Below are positions 1 through 11,897 of a stretch of DNA of 64,000 bases, one piece after another. Under the pieces are notes generated by a model that saw nothing but the letters and a program-made list of their open reading frames with translations, was not told the origin of the DNA and searched no databases. Position numbers and translations under genes: made by a program. This DNA comes from Megalobrama amblycephala (taxonomy: Eukaryota; Chordata; Actinopteri; Cypriniformes; Xenocyprididae). Each line of letters starts with the position of its first letter. Position 1 is the stretch's first letter. The DNA is taken from NCBI RefSeq assembly GCF_018812025.1, contig NC_063061.1:32297697-32361696 (forward strand), read 5' to 3'.

Positions 1-1357
1 AATCAAATTACGAGTAATAGCATAAATAAATACAACAGAATAAACAAATGAAATAAACAGTGATTTTCAAGTTTATGTTGGCTTTACATGAGATTTTCAG
101 GTACAGAACAGGTATCAAACTCATTCAGAATCAAATTTTAACAAACATCCACAAAATACATGCCATACTAACTTGATCTTGAGATTTTGAGAGTTATACC
201 CTGGACCTCTGTAAAGCCAAACATGTTAGTAGTGTGTCAGTCCAGTCCTCCACAAACCTGCCCCAACAGTGGCATAGCCAAGAGGCAGAAAAATAACACC
301 GCTGGCAGTAACAGATGTTGTGGTGATGAAGGCGAAGACAGACAAACCGAAAACAGAAACCCGTCTTCTGTCACTACAGCAATGACAGGTGAGTTGTTTT
401 TTATACTTTATAAATACCAAATATGGTAAACCATGAAACATACTGTGGCATTGGAGTACCAGTCCTTTTATGACACAAGTAGACAAGAATTTTGTATATT
501 GCAGAGCCTTGACTGAAGTGACAGATGAGGATTTGGAGTTACTGAGAGGATTGACAGGGACACCTATGAGCTACAGAGCAAACAGGCCCCAGTAGATGTA
601 GCAGTAGGTCAGGAAAAGTGCCCTCTTGGTCTGAGCTACCAGGGAAAGCAGTGATACAGATTATAACTTGATACAGATCAAAATTCATTTATTATCATAT
701 ATGCGCAGACACAGTTTACAATTTACAAAGAAAAACATTCATAATATAACATGAGAAAATGGTATAAAAATGCAACTGTGACAAGCAGAGAGAAATCATG
801 GTCACATGGGTTAACTCAAAATCACACGGCAACAGTAGAGAAGTCCATGATCTCCCAATCAAATATAAAGATACTCTTCTTATTTCTCAACTATAGCCAA
901 GAAAATAATTCTACTAAACTGGAAATCCAAAAATGTTATACATATTAAACACTGGATTAATATTCTTACAGAATACATCACATTATATACATACACCAAT
1001 AAGAAAACTATGTCCATATTTACAAATATCTGGAACCCATTTCGACAATATTTAATTCAGGAGTTCATATGCCCATATATAATCTTAAGTGGTAAACAGA
1101 TTTGGCTCGCTGTCGTCTATAGAGGGGCTCGGAATGGATATTCTACTCGAGCTCCGATTGCCCCCCCATAACAGGCAAAACTGTACAAAAAGGAGGAGGA
1201 GGGATGCCGGAAGAACTAACAACAGGAAGAGGGAAGATGCTGGTTTTATACCTTGGTATTAATTGGAAGATTTCACAGACAGGGCTTAGCTTAAGATAGG
1301 ACTAGTCCTTACTTCTATTATGATATTTATTTATTTATTTTAAGATGTCAGTGAAAG
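1..1357. other. Non-coding stretch, no gene recognised
   Basis: No ORF here resembles a known protein. A strong consensus splice donor (CAG|GTGAGT) lies on the + strand at 386-394, and a weak ORF of 86 codons lies on the minus strand at 226-486, but neither can be tied to a gene. A short phrase near 117-140 (caaactcattcagaatcaaa) recurs near 37299, so part of this is dispersed repeat. Confidence 0.4.
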
Positions 1358-1765
1358 TTAAAGGGATAATTCAACTAAAAATGAAATTTACTCACCCTTG
1401 ATTCTAAACCTGTAAACATTTCTTTGCTGAAGACAAAGGAAGATATTTTGAAGACTGTTTGTAACCAGTTTTCGAGCCCCATTGACTTCCACAGTGGCCT
1501 GGAAGTTTCTAGTATGCCCAGTAAGAAGTTGATTAGTTGCTTCAGGTGAGCTGAACTCTGTAGGACAGTGCAGGCCTCCAGCAGCAGGATTGGACACCCC
1601 TGGACTCGGTTTTTTGTCACCAAAACTGACAGAATTAATAATTAGTGAATTACACGCACTGTTTGCTGACACTTGAGTGATTCACAATGTATTTCACAGA
1701 AGTCAGTCATGTGGGCAAAATCATGAGGGTGAGCAAATAAATCTCATTCTTCGTTGTTCATTTAA
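1358..1765. mobile_element. TTAA-flanked MITE with a nested repeat fragment
   Basis: The unit opens with TTAA followed by agggataattcaac and closes with gttgttcat-TTAA; inner arms read tttactcaccc and gggtgagcaaa, an inverted pair typical of a very common fish MITE class. The flanking TTAA on both sides fits piggyBac-type target duplication. The middle (about 1500-1612) resembles a fragment of the hAT-type MITE that is complete at 52194-52387 (gaactctgtaggacagtg), so another repeat is nested inside. Non-coding. Confidence 0.6.
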
Positions 1766-2216
1766 GCAACAGAGCAGAATACCGTTAATCTTTAGATACT
1801 TAAGTTATGTTTTAACAGCGGGGGGCAAGCACATGTGGGTTTGGATTTTATTTTCCCTTCATAATAAAAACCTTCATTTAAAAACTGCATGTTGTGTTTA
1901 CTTGTGTTATCTTTGATTCATATTTAAATTTGTTTGATGATCTGAAACAATAAAGTGTGACAAACATGCAAAAAAATAAAAAATCACTTTTTCACACAAC
2001 TATATTTATTGACATGGTTTTAAAGCTATTTGATATCCTGTTTGTTGGCCTTAAAACGTCTTAAAAATGCACATATGTACACCAGGGAAATCTAAATTTT
2101 CTAGGGGACCATGCCCCCGTACCCCCCAAACAAACAAACATTTTCTGACCAGGGTAATTATGAAACCCTGCGTACGGCCCGGCTTATATTCTATCTAATG
2201 AAATCTGAAGTAAACG

Positions 2217-2405
2217 TGTATTATTGTGATCATAAATAAATGGGGCCAAATGCGATTGAATTTAAAGGTTTGTGTCTCGTTATTCTATTAATAACTATCT
2301 AATAATACTATCTAATACTTCAAATCTCAAGGTTAAATCAGAAGATTTTTTGTAAAAATGTTTCTGTAACAGCTGCCAAAAAATAGAATAGCTCCACTGT
2401 GGTTT
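2217..2405 (+). repeat. Dispersed repeat, inverted partner at 50613-50845
   Basis: The segment around ctaatacttcaaatctcaag, through a run of t and ctgtaacagc to actgtggtttt, matches the reverse complement of 50613-50845 with small differences and some deleted bases. It lies just upstream of the zinc-finger gene. Its class is not recognised; it could be an old transposon piece or a duplicated gene flank. Confidence 0.55.
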
Positions 2406-2595
2406 TAAAAAAATAAATAAATAAATAAAAAATATTCAAAACATCCCCCTTCTGTTTTTTCACAGATATTTTTTTTAAACATTGTTCTTACCATATTTGT
2501 AATTTTAATATACAAAAAAATCTGGTAAAATTGTTGGATTTCTGTGCACTTCTGTGATTGGAGACAATGCGTGACTTTTATTTTGGAGTGACGAC

Positions 2596-2605
2596 ATGAC
2601 GTCAT
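2596..2605. promoter_or_regulatory. CRE palindrome, candidate promoter of the zinc-finger gene
   Basis: A perfect 10-bp palindrome atgacgtcat (CREB/ATF-type site) stands in a short GC-richer patch about 600 bp before the first coding exon. A good splice donor (aaag|gtttgt, GT at 2654-2655) follows, so 2606-2653 could be a non-coding first exon spliced to the acceptor at 3201-3203. This is inference from spacing and motif; no transcript evidence is visible. Confidence 0.35.
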
Positions 2606-3203
2606 AAGAATGCGCCGCGCTCCTGCATCTGCTTTGATTCTGGTGAAAAAAAGGTTTGTTTTAAGAATTTAAGCTATTTTAATCGACAGAAACAGTTTTG
2701 TAGTTTGTTTTACCAGCGATGTTAAATGAGTTTATTTATTATTTAATGTAACATTGTTATTCTTTATCTAACAGATATTTGTGTGAATAAAACTCATATC
2801 CACTGATGAGAAACAGTAAACCTGCGTCTCATTTTTCTCTCTATAAATCATACATCAGTTTATCATGAACACGAGTTCAGTCTCTGGAGAGTAATGATGG
2901 AGAAACTGAACTTTTCAACTCCGAGTCACTTGAATCAAACACTTTGAGAAATGATTCAGTGAATCACGACTCGTGCTGCTCAAACAGTGAACATGAACGA
3001 GAACAACAAACACTAACAAACAAACTAATGTTTTCATCAGTGTAATCATTTAATATATAATCTATAATTAATTAAATACCAAATGTAGATCATAAATGCC
3101 TGAAATATGAAGTTTATTAATTTGAAGTGTTAGTTTTGAGTGTTGGTTTTGTCCAACAGGTCATTGAAGATTTTTAACTCTGTTAATTATTCTCTTCTTA
3201 CAG

Positions 3204-3324
3204 ATGGAGTTTATTAAAGAGGAGACTGAAGATATGAAGATTGAGTTTAATAAAGAGGAGTTTGAAGAAATAAAGATTGAAGAAGCTTTCAGTGTGAAAC
3301 ATGAAGAAACTGAGGAACAAACAG
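3204..3324 (+). CDS. C2H2 zinc-finger gene, exon with acidic N-terminal module
   Basis: First coding exon of a fish-type C2H2 zinc-finger protein. A cag acceptor sits directly before the ATG at 3204, and the exon ends at acag|gttggt, leaving one base of a codon that joins exon 2 (11898) in frame. The 40 codons start MEFIKEETEDMKIE, the acidic N-terminal signature of the large fish ZNF family (often called FINZ), which has no KRAB domain. The signature appears twice in a row: EFIKEETEDMKIE then EFNKEEFEEIKIE, an in-frame duplication of 13 codons. Product: presumably a nuclear DNA-binding protein; targets are unknown. Confidence 0.85.
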
Positions 3325-4762
3325 GTTGGTTTTATTCTCACAGCTGAACTCAGTCATTTGATCATTATTAAAATGTCCAGCTCTACAGAAAGAGAATATA
3401 CAGAAGTATAATCTTACAGATAATATTACAGAATTCATTCCAGCATAATATCATTCAGGTATAAATTCCTGTTTAATTGATCATGAAATGGTTTAATTAA
3501 GGTTTGCAGATGCTGAATGAATTTCCAGTTTCAAATGATTATTAAACAGCAGCACAAACTCTGTGAAATCAGCAGCCCTTCCTTCAGACGCACTCAGTGT
3601 CTGAATTCACTCAGTCGCTTCATTCAAGTGGACTTACTGTAGAGCAAGAGTTAGGGTTTGGTTTAGGGCTGGTTTCTTGTAATTAAAGGGTTCACCCAAA
3701 AATCAAAATTCTGTCATTTATTACTTACCTTCATGCCGTTCCACACCTGTAAGACAACATCACTTTAAAATTCAATGTTTCCATTAAATATGACCCCAGA
3801 CCACAAAACCGTAAGTTGCACGGTATATTTGTAGCAATAGCCAACAATACACTGTATGAGTCAAAATTATGCACTTGGGTAAAGTTGGTTTTATTCGGAC
3901 TTCTGATGAATTCAGACTTTCCAATAAATGTGCAATAAATTAATGTTTGTGAATTTTAAGCAGCGACATGATATTGACAACCAACGATTGTCAACTTACA
4001 ACATTTTTCACAGTCGATCAAAATAGGCAAGTATTGTTTTAATGGCATATTTACTTGTGAATGTCCACTGAACGTCCAATGTAGTGCGATTAACAAGGCT
4101 ATTGAATACGGATGTCCGAATGTGCAAATATAAAACCAACTTTACATAAGTAAATTATGCAATATTAAGTAAAGATCATGTTCTATTAAGATATTTTGTC
4201 CATTATTTTAGTCCATTATATTAAAACAAATCATGTATGAGCTCTCTCTCTCTTGACGCACTGATAACATGTTGTATTTCTGCACAAACACATTTCAGTA
4301 CATTCACGTTGTTTTCACACACAGGATAATGTTTGGATTTGTCCTGTAAATGTTGCTGTGTGCTTCAGTATATATGCAGGTCAAGGTTGGTTTAGGGTTT
4401 TTTGGCTTCTCCATGTGGTTCTGTTCAGTATCGTAACACTACAGTATCTCTTTACTGTTGCCACACTGTACACTGTGGATTCTCAAACATTTTTTGCTGT
4501 GTTTATTGTGTGTGTGCTTTAGTGTATATAAATGTATTATTTGGACTCATAGCGTTTAGTTATTTGGTATCCTTTTGGAGTCTGCAAGTGTCCTCTTGCA
4601 GACCTAAATTTACCTTGAAAAATACAGTTTTGTGAGAATCACACTTCAATTTGATGTATGCTTAATTTCCTGATAAGTGTGAGATTAACTGTGATTAATT
4701 GCCATTAAAATTTAATCTATTGACAGCCCTAATTTTGATGTTAAATCCACTATTGTATTATA

Positions 4763-5585
4763 CACTCACCTAAAGGATTATTAGGAACACCTGTTCAATT
4801 TCTTATTAATGCAATTATCTAATCAACCAATCACGTGGCAGTTGCTTCAATGCATTTAGGGGTGTGGTCCTGGTCAAGACAATCTCCTAAACTCCAAACT
4901 GAATGTCAGAATGGGAAAGAAAGGTGATTTTAAGCAATTTTGAGCGTGGCATGGTTGTTGGTGCCAGACGGGCCGGTCTGAGTATTTCACAATCTGCTCA
5001 GTTACTGGGATTTTCAGAATTTTGCGTAAACAGAATGAGAACATGGATCCATCATGCCTTGTTACCACTGTGCAGGCTGGTGGTGGTGGTGTAATGGTGT
5101 GGGGGATGTTTTCTTGGCACACTTTAGGCCCCTTAGTGCCAATTGGGCATCGTTTAAATGCGACGGCCTACCTGAGCATTGTTTCTGACCATGTCCATCC
5201 CTTTATGACCACCATGTACCCATCCTCTGATGGCTACTTCCAGCAGGATAATGCACCATGTCACAAAGCTCGAATCATTTCAAACTGGTTTCTTGAACAT
5301 GACAATGAGTTCACTGTACTAAAATGGCCCCCACAGTCACCAGATCTCAACCCAATAGAGCATCTTTGGGATGTGGTGGAACGGGAGCTTCGTGCCCTGG
5401 ATGTGCATCCCACAAATCTCCATCAACTGCAAGATACTATCCTATCAATATGGGCCAACATTTCTAAAGAATGCTTTCAGCACCTTGTTGAATCAATGCC
5501 ACGTAGAATTAAGGCAGTTCTGAAGGCGAAAGGGGGTCAAACACAGTTATTAGTATGGTGTTCCTAATAATCCTTTAGGTGAGTG
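4763..5585 (+). mobile_element. Tc1-like transposon, internally deleted copy
   Basis: Terminal inverted repeats cactcacctaaaggattatt and its mirror aataatcctttaggtgagtg enclose 823 bp, flanked by TA dinucleotides (4761-4762, 5586-5587) as expected for Tc1/mariner insertion. The element retains the start and end of a transposase gene but has lost the middle, so it can only have moved with enzyme supplied in trans. Confidence 0.85.
4903..5567 (+). pseudogene. Tc1-like transposase remnant
   Basis: Codons from 4903 give a helix-turn-helix N-terminal piece (FERGMVVGARRAGLSISQSA). At about 5020-5030 the reading jumps to another frame, which encodes the C-terminal half of a DDE transposase to 5567: VMVWGMFSWH, the second Asp in QQDNAPCH, the Glu in SPDLNPIEHLWD and an RRIKAVL end. 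The stretch with the first catalytic Asp (usually WSDE) is missing. A full enzyme is about 340 residues; about 220 remain in two frames. Non-functional. Family assignment is firm; the deletion point is approximate. Confidence 0.8.
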
Positions 5586-5872
5586 TATATACTTGTTCTA
5601 AACACAGTATTTAGTTCAGAAGTAACTGTAATTAAATTACAGAAAAAATTGGAGTAATGGATAATTTGACATGGTTTAGTGTAAGATTATTGCCCATCTT
5701 TTGGAAAATGCAGTTTTAAATGTAAAAACATCACTTTTACCAATAAATGCTGCAGAGCTCCACTATTTGCTATTTGACTGACTAAAAGTAGTATTGTTAA
5801 GTTGGATTTATATCTAAATATTATGTAATCACAATTATAACAATAAAAGCTACTCTTTGTCAAAGTTTAATA

Positions 5873-7344
5873 CAGTGGGTACGGAAAGTATTCAGTATTG
5901 CAGCCATTTGCTAAAATCATTTAAGTTCTTTTTTTTCTCATTAATGTACACACAGCTCCCCATATTGACAGAAAAACACAGAATTGTTGACATTTTTGCA
6001 GATTTATTAAAAAAGAAAAACTGAAATATCACATGGTCCTAAGTATTCAGACCCTTTGCTCAGTATTTAGTAGAAGCACCCTTTTGATCTAATACAGCCA
6101 TGAGTCTTTTTGGGAAAGATGCAACAAGTTTTTCACACCTGGATTTGGGGATCCTCTGCCATTCCTCCTTGCAGATCCTCTCCAGTTCTGTCAGGTTGGA
6201 TGGTAAACGTTGGTGGACAGCCATTTTTAGGTCTCTCCAGAGATGCTCAATTGGGATTAAGTCAGGGCTCTGGCTGGGCCATTCAAGAACAGTCACAGAG
6301 TTGTTGTGAAGCCACTCCTTCATTATTTTAGCTGTGTGCTTAGGGTCATTGTCTTGTTGGAAGGTAAACCTTCGGCCCAGTCTGAGGTCCTGAGCACTCT
6401 GGAGAAGGTTTTCATCCAGGATATCCCTGTACTTGGCCGCATTCATCTTTCCCTCGATTGCAACCAGTCGTCCTGTCCCTGCAGCTGAAAAACACCCCCA
6501 CAGCATGATGCTGCCACCACCATGCTTCACTGTTGGGACTGTATTGGACAGGTGATGAGCAGCGCCTGGTTTTCTCCACACAAACCGCTTAGAATTAAGG
6601 CCAAAAAGTTCTATCTTGGTCTCATCAGACCAGAGAATCTTATTTCTCACCATCTTGGCAAACTCCATGCGGGCTTTCATGTGTCTTGCACTGAGGAGAG
6701 GCTTCCGTTGGGCCACTCTGCCATAAAGCCCCGACTGGTTCTTCTTTACCTCTCTCACCGAGGCTCTTCTCCCCCAATAGCTCAGTTTGGCTGGACGGCC
6801 AGCTCTAGGAAGGGTTCTGGTCGTCCCAAGTGTCTTCCATTTAAGGATTATGGAGGCCACTGTGCTCTTAGGGACCTTAAGTGCAGCAGACATTTTTTGT
6901 AACCTTGGCCAGATCTGTGCCTTGCCACAATTCTGTCTCTGAGCTTTTCAGGCAGTTTCTTTGACCTCATGATTCTCATTTGCTCTGACATGCACTGTGA
7001 GCTGTAAGGTCTTATATAGACAGGTTTGTTGCTTTTCTAATCAAGTCCAATCAGTATAATCAAACACAGCTGGACTCAAATGAAGGTGTAGAACCATCTC
7101 AAGGGTGATCAGAAGAAATGGACAGCACCTGAGTTAAATATATGAGTGTCACAGCAAAGGGTCTGAATACTTAGGACCATGTGATATTTCAGTTTTTCTT
7201 TTTTAATAAATCTGCAAAAATGTCAACAATTCTGTGTTTTTCTGTCAATATGGGGTGCTGTGTGTACATTAATGAGGAAAAAATGAACAAATGATTTTAG
7301 CAAATGGCTGCAATATAACAAAGAGTGAAAAATTTAAGGGGGTC
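5873..7344 (-). mobile_element. Tc1-like transposon with long inverted repeats, right end truncated
   Basis: The left end follows a TA (5871-5872) and begins cagtgggtacggaaag. About 200 bp of long inverted repeat pair up: left tgctaaaatcatttaag through caaagggtctgaatac-type sequence mirrors the right side (7150-7320). The left arm lacks about 30 bp after the outer tip (tattca joins directly to gtattgcag), while the right arm keeps that part (aacaaagagtgaaaaattta) but ends at about 7344 without the outer tip. It carries a minus-strand transposase pseudogene. Confidence 0.8.
6060..6979 (-). pseudogene. Tc1-like transposase, frameshifted and internally shortened
   Basis: The minus-strand ORF at 6060-6893 (277 codons) holds the DDE core: WSDETKIELFG (first Asp), QQDNDPKHTA (second Asp) and SPDLIPIEHLW (third acidic residue; the usual Asn before PIE is Ile). 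Upstream, another frame from an ATG at 6979 encodes the start of the DNA-binding domain (RSKKLPEKLRDRIVARHRSG). The two frames meet at a run of A near 6893, so one base has been lost there. Two further in-frame losses remove part of the linker between the helix-turn-helix and the core. Not functional as it stands. Confidence 0.8.
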
Positions 7345-8097
7345 TAAGATCTGGTAGAATTACTTCTACTTTAGCAGTAGTTGAAGATGTGTGTCATTAG
7401 TGCTTGTTTTTGTGTTAATGTTTTATTCATGTTATATCATCAGAAATAACAGTACTGTCTTTCAATGGAGCAGTTTTATAGGATTTTCTCATTTATTGTA
7501 ACTCCAATAATGTGTAATGTGTATCAGCAAACACTCAGAATAAAGTGAGATGATGTGAATGTCTTGTTGAATGAGTGTTGATAGTCTGAGGATCATCAAT
7601 ATTAACAGAGAAACTGCTGAAAACACTCTTTATTTCATGTCAATAGTTTCTGTTTTCACCTCATTTATTATGCTGATGTCTTCAGATCTGCTGTAAATTG
7701 ACACTTAAAGCTCATTTTATTGCTGTCAACAGACTGGGGGGGATTTCTTGGTTATGTTTATTTCTGTATTCATGGCATAAATGTTTTTCTTACAGTTCTT
7801 TACTACTTTTCTAGATATTTGCCTTTATTTTTATGAAGAAACAAAATAAAGTTAGAATGAGAAACAAAATGTTCTGAATTAGCCTCATTTGCTTTAAAAT
7901 AGATGGATATAAATGATTAGTGCAATTAGTTTAAGGGTGAAATACAAAAGAGATTAATATAGCAAAAAAAAAAAGTCACTTGCATTTAATGGGTTTTCTA
8001 TTAAAATTCACTTTTGTACATTTAATTTGATGCAGACACTAAAATTTGATTTCTGGTCTCTTTGGGCAGATCAGCTCCTCCAACCAATCTGTAGTTC

Positions 8098-8202
8098 AGT
8101 CAGTGAAGCTCCGCCCACTACAGGGCACAACCAGTGAAGCTCCTCCCACAGCAGTCACATCATCAGTAAAGCTCCTCCCACATCACTCACATCATCAGTG
8201 AT
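8098..8202 (+). repeat. Degenerate tandem units of about 35 bp
   Basis: Three to four imperfect copies of a unit containing cagtgaagctcctcccaca and gcagtcacatcatcag follow one another. No coding potential. Likely a local intronic expansion. Confidence 0.55.
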
Positions 8203-9035
8203 TTGCAGTTAATTTGCAGATTTACAGCTAAACTATGAAATGATACACAATTGTCTTTTCCAACAGAAGCTCAGTAAAGGGAAGTTTGAGAAACTTAATA
8301 CTGATTGTCAACATCAGATCAAACTAAATATTTACGTATTTTACATTTGTTTCATATCTGCTTCACAATTTCCAGGAGTGTTACCAGAATTTAGGGATTT
8401 TCAATACAGTTTACAACATTGCTAATTTTAGGAATAAACACCAAAATGTATGAAGTAAATGAACTTTCCAGAATGGCTGACAGGGTTGTGAGTGTAACTT
8501 GATCAAAATCTCTTCTTACAGTAACTTTGGTAACAGGGTTGATGAATGCAGTCATTAATTTGTGTAAAAACTGAGACAATGGATTGGGATTATTTTCTTG
8601 TCCTCCCATCATGCTGTAGAAAAAAGCCCAGATGATGTCACTTCCTGGGTGTCACAGTTTTAAGAAATCTTCTGTTTTCAAAAGAAGGAAAATCATGTCA
8701 GAAGTAACAGGGTTGAGTGAATCATGTAGGCAGGGATGGGCAGTATTTCAGATACATGTATTTAAAATACGTATTTGAAATACAAAATGCTATTTTGTAT
8801 TTTGTATTTTAAAGCCTTTGGAAAAAATCAAATGTAATTTGTATTTAAATACATTTAAGATGAGTATTTTTGTATTTTCAAAATACTCAAAATACTTTGA
8901 GATAGTCAACCTCTTTATCAGGGTGTTGTTTTCATACATCAACTAGTTCAGACCAGACACGCCCCTCCCTCCCTCCCAACATTCATGCACGTGAGCCGCA
9001 GCTGTACAACCCAGCCTTGGATTGGCAACTTTTCT

Positions 9036-10466
9036 ATGGCGTTCGGATGAGCTCATTAATATGACGTTGCAACATGCACTCGTCTCACTGAATGTCACGT
9101 CTGCATCTGCCGAACGTGACGTCTGCGTCTGCCACATTACAGTTCGACTGCCTGGACGTGACGTCTACGTGACATCTGCGTTTGCTGCAAGGGTTTCCAG
9201 CACATTCCATACACTAATTTGAGCTTTATTAGAAGTAAAAACTACTGGCAAGAATTCTAGCAGCTGCATTATGGACTAACTTTAACTTGTTTATTGAAGA
9301 TGCAGGACAACCAGATATCGTTGAGAAAACCTAAGATACGTTTTTTTTAAGCTTTATGATCAGTGGATTGTGTACCAAACAAGCAAAGATTAATTAAATA
9401 GATGTCACGTCCATAGAGTGCCCCAGGGATGACGTGTTTTTGTAGGCCAACCCGGAAGTTAGCGGCGCACGGGTTCCCTCGATTGAAAGCCTATTCATTT
9501 TTCCCATAGACTTTTGGAAAATCGCAGAAAATAAGCTCTGTGTTTAACAAAGGGTTATGACACTTACACGTTTTGTCTAGCAAGATAATCTTTACAAGTT
9601 AACACAACATTTATAGATTTTGAAGCCTAAATAAAGTGGTCAGATATAAAAGGCTAACAGTAGGCTATAAACGGACTACAGCACACCATGGTCGCGGATC
9701 AACTTCGTCACCACAAAGCTTCCTCAAACTTTATTTAGAAAACAACTTTATTTATAAACATGCTCGCTGATTATGATTTGCTCTGTGTATGAATTCTTTT
9801 CCACTTTTTCATGAGAAATGCTGTCCAAATGTCCCGTTTTTAATGATGAAGTCTAAAGTCCCCGCCAAAGGAAATAGTCCCTTTTAGCAATTTGTTAGCA
9901 ACCGCCGATTTTAAGACACAGTAAAAGATTAAAAAATCACAAGTGGGTTATAACTGGTGTGTTTTATGTCATAGATCAAAACGTGAAAGTATTTAGAGGC
10001 TTTGTTTACCACAGACCTTATTTCAGGCGATTTAGCAAAAACCCATTCAAAAAACCCATAGACTTGACGGCGTTGGAACCAGAAGTCCTAAAATGCTAAC
10101 TCGCTTCCGGGTTTTGCCTACAAAAACGCGTCATCCCTGAGGCACTCTATTGAGAGCAGTGAATGAAGTGCAGGTAAATTGTGCATTGGCTCACACACTG
10201 CACTGAGCCGTGTGAGGACCGTATTCTGATACGTGTTAGCGAAAAAATAAATAAATAACTTCACTGCTACACGTGAATCACGCGTGAACGTCTGACTCAA
10301 CACCTCACTGCCACACGTGATTTACGTGACGTCTGCGTGACGTCTACGCCTCGTCTGCGTCTTAAAATGAATGGATTTAATAGCAAAAAATTAATTTGTC
10401 AGTGAGATGTTCAGTGAGACGAGTGCATGTTACAACGTCATATTAATGAGCTCGTCCGAACGTCAT
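9036..10466. repeat. Inverted repeat pair of about 57 bp nested in the hAT element
   Basis: Left arm 9036-9092 (atggcgttcggatgagctca onwards) mirrors right arm 10410-10466, with one or two mismatches. Inside the arms are reiterated tgacgtctgcgtctgc-like motifs (9100-9185 and 10320-10365), also roughly mirrored. This could be a second inserted element or a duplicated sub-terminal part of the host hAT. No target duplication is evident. Confidence 0.65.
9413..10150. mobile_element. MITE-like element, TIR tagagtgcc, nested at the centre
   Basis: Arms atagagtgccccagggatga (left) and tcatccctgaggcactctat (right) are inverted matches continuing through gtttttgtaggc / gcctacaaaaac and ccggaag / cttccgg. 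The outermost TA may be the target duplication. 738 bp, non-coding. Superfamily not assigned. Confidence 0.7.
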
Positions 10467-11897
10467 ACTTTTCTGGAATAAGGTGAGGATGTGCTACTTG
10501 TTGATTAAAGTAGCTTGTCAAATGTGTTTGAAGCATTAACGTTACTGCATGTTGGATGGGTGATATCATATGACAATATCGTAGATTCGTAGCGATGATA
10601 TAAATTGTGAATCGATGGAACTTTTTCTAAATCGTTTACATTGATAGGACTTTCCGCTTTCTCTTTAGCTTTCTGGTGATAAAACATAATAAAAGTTAAA
10701 TATTATTTCTTTTTTGTAGTTTTTTTTATTTCCTACAGTGCAGGGGAAGGGAAGAGGTATATAAAATTAAAACGAAAGTTTCTATGTAGTTGCACACATC
10801 TAAATGCTTTTTGGCATTCAGAATAGGCCCAGATAGATTTAAGCCTAATAGGGATACCTGCACCGAATCTTCAATTTCACATGTATTTTGTGTATTTTCA
10901 AAATACAAAATACTGTATTTGTATTTAAATACATTTTCCCACACGGTATTTTGTATTTGTATTTAAATAAATTTTTCCACACAGTATTTTGTATTTGTAT
11001 TTTAAATACATTTCCATGTATTTACGCCCATCTCTGCATGTAGGAGATAAATGTGATAACACATTTAAAGATGCAGTCAGTCTAGACTTTGAGCAAGTGA
11101 ACTTTCTACAGACACAGTAACCATCAAGATATGACGTGATATATTTTTAGAAACATAAATAACAAATAATAATCACTACAAAATTTGAAAATATATGATC
11201 TTGTGTTTCCAGTGTCTTACATTCACATGTGTATGAAAGGAAGTCAGTGGAAGGAGAAGTCTACTGTGAACAGCCCTTAATAATTACACAGTTTTAGGAA
11301 AATAAATTAAATATCAAATGTAAAAATATGGCTGTTAATATCACATTAGATCATTTTGTCATTGATTGAAAATATTTCAGAGCAATGTTTTCTTTATTTT
11401 CATAATATTTTTTATAATATTATTTATAAATGATTAAGAATTATTTAAGGGAAGGTGGCAGAGCAGCGATTTGGGAAATTCTGTAGCCAGAAGACGTCCA
11501 TTCAGTGCTGATTGTCTTAATTCAGTAAATCTTGATGTAAAAACATTTGAAATTGGAGTCAGATTAAACAAGCAGGTAAAGTAAAATTGAGACTAAATTC
11601 TAAAATTAAGTGAACTTCACAGGAGCGCTGAAAAGACGTACACACATTATACCTTCACCAGACCACTGGATTCTGTCGCTGGAACGACAGCTGGTCCTTT
11701 ACGATTGGAAGATTAATGTTAAAGTTTCAGGGACATATGCAACTAATTTATGCAAATGCATCAAAATGATCGTAATGTTTTGTAGCAGTTGTCTATCACA
11801 ACAAGTCTCAATTTTATCACCTTTAACTTTATATTTCTCCCTTTAAATTATTTTGATTTATTGAAAATTAAATGATTTTTTTTCTCTTTCATTTCAG

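Larger units (their letters stand above)
8731..11036. mobile_element. Non-autonomous hAT transposon with perfect 8-bp target duplication
   Basis: Ends are cagggatgggcagtattt (left) and, on the other strand, cagagatgggcgtaaatac. Both sides carry the same 8 bases, catgtagg (8723-8730 and 11037-11044), the hallmark of hAT insertion. Sub-terminal arms are rich in repeats of gtattttgtatttgtattt. The 2306-bp body encodes no transposase and holds two further inverted-repeat units nested inside one another (9036-10466 and 9413-10150). hAT assignment rests on the duplication length and the cag...ctg ends. Confidence 0.85.
3325..11897 (+). other. Intron 1 of the zinc-finger gene (8.6 kb, transposon-filled)
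   Basis: GT donor at 3325 and AG acceptor (ctctttcatttcag) at 11896-11897. Parts not covered by named elements: 3688-3765 resembles a MITE end (gttcacccaaaaatc); 3790-3870 resembles the common fish repeat beginning tgaccccagaccacaaaacc; 8090-8202 has short degenerate tandem units of the form cagtgaagctcctcccaca; 7346-8090, 8203-8722 and 11045-11897 show nothing recognisable. No extra coding exon is needed: the two coding exons join in frame. Confidence 0.7.

Noticed and set aside
226..486. 86-codon minus-strand ORF with hydrophobic stretch
   Set aside because: Looked membrane-like, but there are no supporting exons or family resemblance; the strong splice donor is on the other strand.
6100..6902. 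Plus-strand ORFs opposite the Tc1 transposase
   Set aside because: Antisense shadows of the minus-strand transposase.
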